64,000 nucleotides of DNA, from NCBI GenBank assembly GCA_963812965.1, contig CAWEXG010000004.1:62001-126000 (forward strand), in the 5' to 3' direction. The notes beneath the pieces are model-generated. The model saw only the letters and a list, made by a program, of their open reading frames with translations. It was not told where the DNA came from and made no database searches. A program made the translations under genes and the position numbers. The stretch comes from DASXMT01 sp963812965. Its GTDB lineage: Bacteria; Actinomycetota; Acidimicrobiia; Acidimicrobiales; RAAP-2. Shown here piece after piece: positions 57,093 through 64,000 of this stretch. Positions within the stretch are counted from its first letter, which is position 1. Each line of letters begins with the position of its first letter.

Positions 57093-58985
57093 TGGCCCGG
57101 GACAAGGACAACCTGTACGGGATGCAGTTCCGGGGGAACGAGCGGTCCCTCCAGTTCGTCGACCCCTACCGGACCATCGGTGAGCTGAACACCGTCGAGC
57201 AGCAGAAGCTCGACGGCACCCCTTCGAGGTGGTCGACGCCATCATCACCCGCTACTCGGTGGAGGGGCCGGGGGCCATCAACTCCATCCCTGGCGAGGTG
57301 GAGCGGTTGAAGTGGGCTGGGCATCTATCCGCAGAAGCAGGGCGGCGACGCCTTCATGCTGCGGATCAAGGTTCCCGGCGGCTTCCTCACCGCAGCCCAG
57401 GTCCGGGAGATCGGCATCGCGGCCGACGCCTTCGGCGAGGGACCGGACGGCACCGAGAGCGCTGTGTTCGGGGCCGCTACGCCGACATCACCACCCGGCA
57501 GTCCATCCAGCTCCACTGGATTGCGCATGGAGGACATGCCCCGGGTGTGGCGAGCGGTTCAAGGATGTGGGGCTGACGACCTTGCAGGCGTGCGGAGACG
57601 GGATGCGCAACGTGCTCAGCTGCCCGGTGTCCGGGGTGGACGCCCACGAGGCGTTCGACGCTCTTCCCGTTGCCATGGCGGTATCGGCGTTCTTCACCGG
57701 TAATCGCGAGTACGCCAACCTCCCCCGGAAGTTCAAGGTCAGCGTCTCTGGCTGTGTCGAGGACTGCGCCCAGGCCGAGATCAACGACATCGGGCTGTGG
57801 GCGGCCCGGGCAGAAGACGGCACCCTTGGCTTCAACCTGCTCGCCGGTGGCGGCCTTTCCGACGGCGAGCGCATGGCGTCGGACATCGACGTCTTCGTCG
57901 CACAGGACCAGGCGGTGGAGGTCGTCCGTGCCATCGCCCAGCTCTTCGGCGAGCTCGGCAACCGGGAGAACCGTGGGCTGGCCCGCATGCGCTACCTGGT
58001 CCAGGAGCTGGGACCCGAAGGTTTTCGGGAGGCGTTGGCGGCACGGGCCCACTTCGAGCTGCCCACCGCCGGCGAGGCCCTCACGACGCGGTACCGGGGC
58101 GATCACGTGGGCGTGCACGCCCAGAAGCAGCCCGGCCTTGTCTACGTGGGCTGCTCGGTGCCGGTCGGGCGCATGTCCGGCATCGAGCTGGTCGAGGTGG
58201 CCCGGTTGGCCGAGACCTACGGCGACGGCACCGTCCGGACCGGGACCGACCAGAACTTCATCTTGACCGGCGTCCCCGAGGACCGGGTCGACGACCTGCT
58301 GGCCGAGGGGCTGTTGCAGAAGTACTCGCCGTTCCCCGGGCCGTTCTCCCGGGGCGTGGTGGCGTGCACGGGCAGCGAGTTCTGCCGGTACGCCATCGTC
58401 GAGACGAAGGAGCGGGCGGTCAAGTGGGCGCGGTTCCTCGACCGTGAGCTGGCCGGCGAGCCGGTGGGTGCGCTGCCGGTGCCGGGACGCTCGCCCGATC
58501 GGGAGGATGCCGGAATCATCCGGATGCACTTCTCGGGATGCTCGGCGTCGTGCGCCCAGCCCCAGATCGCCGATGTGGGCTTCCGGGGAGAGGTGGCGCA
58601 CGTGGGCACCCACCTCTCGGAGGCTGTGGACATCGGGCTGGGCGGGTCGCTGGGGACCGATGCCGGGTTCATCGACTGGGTGGAGCACGCCCTCCCGGTC
58701 AACGAGGTTCCCGACGCCATGCTGCGGTTGGTCCGCCGGTACCAGGCTGAGCGCCGCCCGGACGAGCCGTTTTACAACTGGGCTCGGCGGGTGCCGAACG
58801 AAGATCTGCGGGGCACGCTGCTCGAGTCGGGGGTCGGGACGCCGGTGACGTTGGCGCCGACCAAGAAGGCGGCTGCAGCTGGTGCGTCTGCTGCCGGCGG
58901 GAAGTCCAGCGGGAAGAAGGCTGTGACGTCTCCCAAGGCGGCGACGACACAGACGAAGACGACACAGACGAAGAAGGGGCGATGA
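57092..58985 (+). CDS. sir: Siroheme sulfite (nitrite/sulfite) reductase, frameshifted N-terminal half
   Basis: Six-electron reduction of sulfite to sulfide using a siroheme-[4Fe-4S] centre; the family also includes nitrite reductases. Sulfite is favoured because all neighbours are sulfate-assimilation genes. About 628 residues after correcting five indels near 57222, 57320, 57474, 57524 and 57551. The cluster cysteines are in VACTGSEFCRYAIVETK (CX5C) and FSGCSASCAQPQIADVG (CX3C); the pseudo-repeat in the first half is SGCVEDCAQAEINDIG. A Lys/Ala/Thr-rich tail of about 40 residues ends the protein. Its stop overlaps the FrhB-like start by 4 bp, suggesting that protein is its electron donor. 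Confidence 0.9.
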
Positions 58986-60307
58986 AGGCGTACCGCATCC
59001 GTGACGAGATGAACGGGATCGCCGAGCCACCGGGCAAGACCTGGTTCTGGGAGCTCGAGGCAGCCGTTGTCGAAGCCGATCGATGCATCCAGTGCGGGAC
59101 CTGCATCGCCGCCTGCCCGTCCAACTCCATCGGTATCAACGAGGACACGTTGCTGCCCGAGCTGGTGAAGATGTGCACGGGATGTTCGCTGTGCTGGGAC
59201 TTCTGCCCCCGTGGCGGCCTGCGTTACGAGGCGCTGTGGCCGCCGTCGACCCCCGGTGTCGTACCTGCGTCCTCGTCTGCCGCCAACGGCGCTACGACGA
59301 ACGGCGCAGCTGATGTCGGCGACGGCATCGCCAACCAGACGGTGGTGCGGACGGACTCCTCCGATCCGTACTGGAAGATCACCGGTGGCCCTCCCGGTGA
59401 CGGCTTGGGCGCGGTCCTCGGGTCGTATGCCGTGCGCGCCGGCACCCGTCCGGACGACGCCCAGGACGGCGGTGTGGTCTCCGCCCTGCTGATCGCGGCG
59501 CTGGCGGCAGGAGACATCGACGGCGCCTTGGTGTCCAAGCCGAGCTCCGACCCTGACGAGCCGTGGAAGGGGATCACCACCATCGCCACCTCGGCCCAGG
59601 AGATCCTCGACGCTGCCGGCAGCTTCTACAACCAGACCATGGCGCTGGCCGGTCTCGACCTCACCGGCTACGACCTTCCGGCCAAGCCCCGCCTGGCTGT
59701 CGTGGGCACCCCGTGCGAGATCCAAGGCATCCGGGCCATGCAGTCTCGACGGTGGCCGACCGGTGCGCACCGGGTCGATGCGGTGGTGCTGACCATCGCG
59801 TTGCTGTGCACGAAGAGCTTTGACTACGAAGGACTGATGCTCCGGAAGCTGCGGGACGAGCGCAATATCGATCTCGACCGGGTCAGCAAGGTCGATGTGA
59901 TCCACGGCCGGATGATCGTGGAGTACCGGGACGGGCAGGTGGCTGTGGACGAGCCGGTCAAGGACTTCCACGGCGCCGCCCTCAAGGGCTGCGACGAGTG
60001 CGCCGACTTCTTGGGCCGCAGCGCCGACCTGTCGGTGGGAAGCGTGGGGTCGATGGACGGCTGGTCGAGCGTGCTGGTGCGGACCGAACGGGGCAAGCTG
60101 GCGCTCGACAACGCCCGCGGTCGGCTCGACTTCCGAGAGCTCGACAACCCCGAGGCGTTGGTGAAGCTGGACAACTTCGATAAGAAGGTGGCTCGCAAGG
60201 CGCTGCAGCGCGAGCTCGACCCCGATGGCCCGCTTTTCATCGACTTCGAGGAGCACCTGGAGACCTACGGCGGGACGGATCGCTCCCCGGTGGTCCTGGA
60301 CCGATGA
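58982..60307 (+). CDS. FrhB-family F420-dependent oxidoreductase with two [4Fe-4S] clusters
   Basis: Flavin and iron-sulfur protein of the coenzyme F420 hydrogenase/dehydrogenase beta-subunit family, 441 residues. Two ferredoxin motifs lie at the N-terminus (CIQCGTCIAACPSNSI and CTGCSLCWDFCPRGGL), then a Ser/Ala/Thr linker (about residues 90-120). The FrhB N-domain (AQDGGVVSALLIAALAAG) and C-domain (LAVVGTPCEIQGIRAMQ, ALKGCDECADFLGRSADLSV) follow. Methanogen Fsr proteins fuse this module to a sulfite reductase. Here the two are adjacent genes overlapping by 4 bp (ATGA). I infer it passes electrons from F420H2 to the sulfite reductase. Its gene is intact. Confidence 0.88.
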   Translation: MKAYRIRDEMNGIAEPPGKTWFWELEAAVVEADRCIQCGTCIAACPSNSIGINEDTLLPELVKMCTGCSLCWDFCPRGGLRYEALWPPSTPGVVPASSSAANGATTNGAADVGDGIANQTVVRTDSSDPYWKITGGPPGDGLGAVLGSYAVRAGTRPDDAQDGGVVSALLIAALAAGDIDGALVSKPSSDPDEPWKGITTIATSAQEILDAAGSFYNQTMALAGLDLTGYDLPAKPRLAVVGTPCEIQGIRAMQSRRWPTGAHRVDAVVLTIALLCTKSFDYEGLMLRKLRDERNIDLDRVSKVDVIHGRMIVEYRDGQVAVDEPVKDFHGAALKGCDECADFLGRSADLSVGSVGSMDGWSSVLVRTERGKLALDNARGRLDFRELDNPEALVKLDNFDKKVARKALQRELDPDGPLFIDFEEHLETYGGTDRSPVVLDR

Positions 60308-60332
60308 GCACAGATCGGATGGGTACAGACCG

Positions 60333-60725
60333 ATGAGCAGAGAGCACCCTCGACCGCCGGGCAGGAAGGGCAAGAGCGAGCGCACGGTGGCGCTGCCCGA
60401 GTTCATCGAGGTGGCTGGTGGACCTCGGCTGGACCTCCCTCGGGAGCCGGTCGAGCTGCGGGATGGTCTGCGCGATGTTCTTCTTGCAGGGGGGGACTGG
60501 GGTGAGGGTCTCAGCGACGATCACGACATCGCCCTCTGGCTCTGGCGCCAGTGGCAATCGGTCCTGGAGCCTGCCGGCTTCGGTCAGGACGAGCTTGCCG
60601 AAGTCGTGATGGCCACGAGGCGAGAGCTGTGGCTGTGGTTGCTCGGTGACCGGATCTGGAACCAGTACGTTGCCGGTCTGGCCGGACGAGTCCTGCGCCG
60701 GCTCCCGCAACCATCGGTCACATAA
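60333..60725 (+). CDS. Small protein of unknown function downstream of the FrhB-like gene
   Basis: A 130-residue hydrophilic protein not recognised. A basic N-terminus (MSREHPRPPGRKGKSER) leads to a helical, acidic and Trp-rich body: LSDDHDIALWLWRQWQSVLE and ATRRELWLWLLGDRIWNQYV. The GACCGATGAGCA sequence at the end of the preceding gene is duplicated around this start codon. Its closeness (25 bp) and orientation suggest cotranscription with sir and the FrhB-like gene, so an accessory role in sulfite reduction is conceivable, but nothing in the sequence shows it. Confidence 0.7.
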   Translation: MSREHPRPPGRKGKSERTVALPEFIEVAGGPRLDLPREPVELRDGLRDVLLAGGDWGEGLSDDHDIALWLWRQWQSVLEPAGFGQDELAEVVMATRRELWLWLLGDRIWNQYVAGLAGRVLRRLPQPSVT

Positions 60726-60805
60726 CTCACAGAATAGGTCCAGTGGCCAGGGTGGTGCTCGCTCGAGGGGCCTGACGGTCACACTCGTACCCGTAGCAGT
60801 ACTGC

Positions 60806-60811
60806 CATACT
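60806..60811 (+). promoter_or_regulatory. -10 element of leaderless EthD-like gene
   Basis: CATACT, then CCCTCC, then the GTG at 60818. Confidence 0.45.
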
Positions 60812-60817
60812 CCCTCC

Positions 60818-61549
60818 GTGGAAAAGCTCATCTACCTGTTGTGGGGTGAGGGAGGACCCGAGCACGGCGATCAGTTGCGTGATCGTCTGCTCGATGAGAC
60901 TGCGCCCAAACTGCTCTCGTTCGGTGTACGTGGTGTGGGGGTGAACGTGCACGACGCCGACGCTGCACCGGCACCCTCGCCTGCTCCCGCTCCCCATGGC
61001 GAACACCCCCACATAGCCGAGGTGTCGGTGTGGGTGGACGGTTACGACCGGCGAGGATCTCTCGACGAAGCGATCTCGATGCTCGGGATGAGCTATGCCG
61101 GCTACCTGGTGGTGGAGTCTCTCTACGACGACTACGGCACCACACCGCACGCCGCTGCCCGGAGCTGGCCCGATGGCCAGCGTTCGCCGGGAGTGTTGAC
61201 GGTGGCCACCATTCACCGCCCCGAGGGTCTCGAGTACGACGAGTGGATCCGCCGTTGGCACGGTACCCAGTCGCCGGTCTCCGGGGAACTGCAGCCACGC
61301 ACCCGGTACGTGCGCAACGAGGTGGTCCGGTCGATCACCGAGGATGCACCGGAGATCCACGGGATCGTCGAGGAGGGCTGGCCGTCGGTCGAGCACGTCG
61401 CCGATCCCATGCTGTTCTTCAACGCCGGATCGTCTCAGGAGCTGCAGGCCAACGTGGGCCGGATGATCGACAGCGTGAACGCGTGTCTCGACCTGGGTCG
61501 GCTTCGCAGTGCCACGATGAGCGAGTATCTGGTCAAGACGGTCCCCTGA
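60818..61549 (+). CDS. EthD-domain (dimeric alpha/beta barrel) protein
   Basis: Protein of 243 residues that looks like two dimeric alpha-beta-barrel (EthD-like) repeats. The first begins EKLIYLLWGEGGPEHGDQLR and the second VATIHRPEGLEYDEWIRRWH with the characteristic HxxxxP-like ending GTQSPVSGELQPRTRYVRN. Such proteins occur near acyl-CoA or aromatic catabolic genes in actinobacteria and usually have unknown activity. A His/Pro/Ala-rich loop (APAPSPAPAPHGEHPH) separates strands in the first repeat. The GTG start has a -10-like hexamer 6 nt upstream. It is monocistronic before ychF. Confidence 0.8.
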   Translation: MEKLIYLLWGEGGPEHGDQLRDRLLDETAPKLLSFGVRGVGVNVHDADAAPAPSPAPAPHGEHPHIAEVSVWVDGYDRRGSLDEAISMLGMSYAGYLVVESLYDDYGTTPHAAARSWPDGQRSPGVLTVATIHRPEGLEYDEWIRRWHGTQSPVSGELQPRTRYVRNEVVRSITEDAPEIHGIVEEGWPSVEHVADPMLFFNAGSSQELQANVGRMIDSVNACLDLGRLRSATMSEYLVKTVP

Positions 61550-61649
61550 ACCGCGTCCGGCTTCGCGTCCAGGTCGGCTCTCGATCGGGGGTGCTGCTGG
61601 ATCCCCTACGCTGGCGAGTCGGCCCGTCACAACGCTGGAGGAAGCATCT

Positions 61650-62753
61650 GTGGGACTGTCGATCGGCATCGTCGGCTTGCCCAACGTGGGGAAGTCGACG
61701 CTGTTCAACGCTCTGACCCGGAACGAGGTACTGGTCGCCAACTATCCGTTCGCGACGATTGAGCCCAACCTGGGAGTGGTGGCCGTTCCCGACCCTCGTC
61801 TGGAGCGCCTGGCCGAGCTCTTCGCCAGCGAGAAGATCGTCCCGGCCACCGTCACGTTCGTGGACATCGCCGGCATCGTCCGCGGTGCATCGGAGGGTGA
61901 GGGGTTGGGCAATAAGTTCCTCGCCGCCATCCGCGAGAGCGACGCCATCTGTCAGGTGGTCCGGGTGTTCTCCGACCCTGACGTGATCCACGTCGATGGG
62001 CGCATCGAACCGGCCGGGGACATCGCCACCATCAACACCGAGTTGATCCTGGCCGATCTTCAGACCGTCGACAACCGGTTGGTGAAGTTGACCAAGGAAG
62101 CGCGCAAACAGCAGGAGCTGGTTCCCGTGCTGGATGCGGTCACTGCGGCCCGCGACATTCTCGACTCGGGTCGGACCATCGCCGACGCCATCGTTGCCGG
62201 GGACGTGGACCCTGCCCTGCTGGCCGATCTCCATCTCCTGAGCGCCAAGCCGTTCATCTACGTCTTCAACGTCGACGAGGAGCGGTTGGCCGACGATGCT
62301 CTGTGCGCCGAGCTGACCGCGCTGGTGGCTCCGGCGCAGGCAGTGGTGCTCTGCGCCCAGATCGAGTCGGAGGTAGCTGCCCTCGATCCTCAGGACGCCG
62401 CCGAGCTGTTGGCCGAGTACGGCCAGGATCGTTCCGGGTTGGAGCAGTTGGTCCACATCGGGTTCGAGACCCTGGGGCTCCAGACGTTCCTCACCGCCGG
62501 CCCCAAGGAGTCTCGGGCGTGGACCATCCATATCGGCGATACCGCACCCGAGGCCGCCGGCGTCATCCATACCGACTTTCAGCGAGGCTTCATCAAGGCG
62601 GAGATCGTGGGGTACGACGATCTCGTCGATGCCGGCTCGGTGGTTGCCGCCCGGTCTGTCGGCAAAGCCAGGGTCGAGGGTAAGGAGTACGTCATGCACG
62701 ACGGCGACGTGGTCGAGTTCCGCTTTCAGGCATCGTCAGGCAACCAGCAGTAA
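61650..62753 (+). CDS. ychF: Redox-regulated ATPase/GTPase YchF
   Basis: Obg-family P-loop ATPase associated with ribosomes and the stress response. Length is 367 residues, normal. The P-loop is GIVGLPNVGKSTLFNALT at residues 5-22, the switch I region YPFATIEPNLGVV follows, then G3 DIAGIVRGASEGEGLGN. The G4 position is replaced by NVDE, typical of YchF ATP specificity. The C-terminal TGS-like domain contains AWTIHIGDTAPEAAGVIHTD and EVVEFRF-like sequence. The start is GTG with GGAGGAAGC upstream. The 3' end abuts a hairpin used as a group II intron landing site. Confidence 0.96.
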   Translation: MGLSIGIVGLPNVGKSTLFNALTRNEVLVANYPFATIEPNLGVVAVPDPRLERLAELFASEKIVPATVTFVDIAGIVRGASEGEGLGNKFLAAIRESDAICQVVRVFSDPDVIHVDGRIEPAGDIATINTELILADLQTVDNRLVKLTKEARKQQELVPVLDAVTAARDILDSGRTIADAIVAGDVDPALLADLHLLSAKPFIYVFNVDEERLADDALCAELTALVAPAQAVVLCAQIESEVAALDPQDAAELLAEYGQDRSGLEQLVHIGFETLGLQTFLTAGPKESRAWTIHIGDTAPEAAGVIHTDFQRGFIKAEIVGYDDLVDAGSVVAARSVGKARVEGKEYVMHDGDVVEFRFQASSGNQQ

Positions 62754-62756
62754 GGG

Positions 62757-62792
62757 GTCTATATTGACCAATATTGACTGGTCAACATAGAC
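62757..62792 (+). terminator. Long hairpin after ychF
   Basis: GTCTATATTGACCA pairs with TGGTCAACATAGAC with one internal mismatch, leaving the loop ATATTGAC. It is AT-rich against its surroundings and starts 4 bp after the ychF stop. There is no T-tract. The group II intron begins 10 bp after it, consistent with introns that insert next to terminator stems. Confidence 0.75.
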
Positions 62793-62802
62793 TAGGTACA
62801 TG

Positions 62803-64000
62803 GTGCGTCCTGAAAGCTGGACCAGACCTGCGGGTGCAAGTCCCGCCTGGGTAATCGCCGGAGAGCCCAGTAGCAGACCCCGGTCCGTCGCCGAGAGGCG
62901 GCGGGCTGAGCGGGGTGTCAAAAGCCTCTTTGGAGGGAGCAAGCGTGCGGGCCGTAGTGCCACCAGGCACGAGTCCTGCAGCCTCGTCAAAGTTACAACG
63001 GAGGAGCCGAGCCGCTCATGCCACGGCGAAGGCAGTATTCGACCAACTGGCGCACCGGACATGCCCCTGGTCGAGTCCTTCCGGGGTATGGGGAGCGGCA
63101 CGTACGCACGGTGTGGTTCGGAACAGGAGAGGCCCGTCTTCCCAGCCTTGTCAGCAAAGACCGCTCGGATAAGCCAATGGTGAAACCGAACGGAGGGAAG
63201 CGGGAGTCCGACGGGGTCGTAGTACTGATGAGCGCCGGGATGAACCCGGCAGGAGGGAAGGACCCCGACTTCGGTCACGCCGGGAACGAAGGAACGAGCG
63301 AGGGCATGGCCGGGACCGCCCGGCCCATCTCCCCCCTGGGACAACCGTCCCAGGCCAAAGTTCGACGCCTCCAGAACCGGCTATGGGCTGCGGCCAAGCA
63401 GTCTGAGGGTCGGCGTTTCCACGCCCTGTATGACCGCATCTACAGAGACGACATCCTGTGGGAGGCGTGGAACCGAGTCCGAGCCAATCGTGGAGCTGCT
63501 GGGGTCGATCATCTGACCCTGGCAGACGTGGAGGACGACTACGGAGTCGAGCGTCTGCTCATCGAGCTCCGGGACGACCTCCGTGCAGGCAACTACCGCC
63601 CGGCACCAGTTCGCCGGGTGGAGATTCCAAAGCCCGACGGCACGAAGCGGCCACTGGGTATCCCAACGGTCAAGGACCGGGTGGTCCAACAGGCAACCAA
63701 GCTCGTCCTCGAACCTATTTTCGAGGCTGACTTCCTGCCCTGCAGTTTCGGGTTCCGCCCGAAGCTTTCGGCCATCGACGCCTTGGAGAAGATCCGGGTC
63801 GGCTTCATCAAAGACAAGCACTTCGTCTTTGAGGCCGACATCCAGAACTTCTTCGGCGAGATCGACCACGAGCGATTGCTCTCCCTGGTCGGCCAACGGG
63901 TCTCTGACAAACGGGTGCTCAAGCTGCTTCGGCTGTGGTTGCGTGCAGGCGTGTTGGCAGACGGGGTGGTGTCTGAGTCGGTCTCTGGCACTCCCCAGGG
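62803..64000 (+). mobile_element. Group II intron (5' part; 3' end outside window)
   Basis: The element begins GTGCGTCCTGAAAGCTGG, matching the GUGYG 5' end of bacterial group II introns. About 370 bases of structured, non-coding domain I-III RNA follow, including CGGGTGCAAGTCCCGCC, a typical domain I stem-loop, and GGTGTGGTTCGGAACAGGAG. The intron-encoded reverse transcriptase starts at 63177 inside what would be domain IV. The 5' exon is the gap after ychF, so no gene is disrupted. The RT subclass cannot be set without the 3' end. Confidence 0.88.
63177..64000 (+). CDS. ltrA: Group II intron-encoded reverse transcriptase/maturase (3' truncated by window)
   Basis: N-terminal 274 residues of an intron maturase with reverse-transcriptase activity, needed for splicing and retrohoming. 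An N-terminal region of about 60 residues precedes RT0: RFHALYDRIYRDDILWEAWN followed by RVRANRGAAGVD. RT motif 1-2 sequence is VRRVEIPKPDGTKRPLGIPT and KDRVVQQATKLVLEPIFEAD. SFGFRPKLSAIDAL follows, and the motif A Asp is in FEADIQNFFGEIDHERL. The YADD box and maturase domain X lie beyond the window. Start is ATG at 63177; later in-frame ATGs are possible. Confidence 0.92.
   Translation, partial: MVKPNGGKRESDGVVVLMSAGMNPAGGKDPDFGHAGNEGTSEGMAGTARPISPLGQPSQAKVRRLQNRLWAAAKQSEGRRFHALYDRIYRDDILWEAWNRVRANRGAAGVDHLTLADVEDDYGVERLLIELRDDLRAGNYRPAPVRRVEIPKPDGTKRPLGIPTVKDRVVQQATKLVLEPIFEADFLPCSFGFRPKLSAIDALEKIRVGFIKDKHFVFEADIQNFFGEIDHERLLSLVGQRVSDKRVLKLLRLWLRAGVLADGVVSESVSGTPQ

Overview
This 64 kb window is high-GC and densely packed, with many ATGA/GTGA gene overlaps. 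Its gene order (rpiB-glyA-wecA-atpIBEFHAGDC-glpX-murA; ilvD-ilvBNC) and its use of F420-type enzymes point to an actinobacterium. I infer class Acidimicrobiia. No rRNA or tRNA is visible to confirm this.

Layout. 1-12 kb: accessory metabolism (aldo/keto reductase, methyltransferase, DHFR-like protein, DUF1275 membrane protein, cupin + cytochrome P450, LLM oxidoreductase, SDR, secreted protein, two permeases). 12-22 kb: branched-chain amino acid genes ilvD, ilvB (behind a leader-peptide attenuator), ilvN and ilvC, then serC, an aspartate-type aminotransferase and serA. 22-25 kb: a toxin-antitoxin island with hipBA under a phased four-operator array, a 52-residue membrane peptide, and a MNT/HEPN pair. 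25-32 kb: MMPL transporter, greA-leuC-leuD, a thiolase-like protein. 31.9-43.5 kb: rpiB, glyA, wecA and a complete F1Fo ATP synthase operon. 43.5-53 kb: glpX, murA, meaB, an enoyl-CoA hydratase, trehalose synthase + maltokinase, galT-like, a DUF2269-like membrane protein. 53-60.7 kb: assimilatory sulfate reduction on two divergent arms (siroheme synthase, cysN, cysD / cysH, sulfite reductase, FrhB-like F420 oxidoreductase, small unknown). 60.8-64 kb: EthD-like protein, ychF, and a group II intron that leaves the window.

The most interesting biology is the last arm of the sulfur cluster. A siroheme sulfite reductase gene overlaps by 4 bp a gene for a two-[4Fe-4S] FrhB-type F420 oxidoreductase, which suggests a split F420H2-dependent assimilatory sulfite reductase. 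Other notable signals are: the hipBA array (four 18-bp palindromes at an exact 27-bp period); an ilvB leader peptide with a perfect terminator; a recurring -10 hexamer 5-8 nt before start codons, implying leaderless mRNAs; T-depleted repetitive leaders before highly expressed genes; and short degenerate tandem duplications in many gene gaps, often starting at stop codons.

Caution: about 40 single-base indels, most of them +1 insertions, break serC, the aminotransferase, glyA, wecA, atpH, atpA, the enoyl-CoA hydratase, treS, mak, cysH, sir and probably the thiolase. Because several of these are essential and the indels cluster, they are most likely sequence or assembly errors. Reconstructed products are described for these genes.
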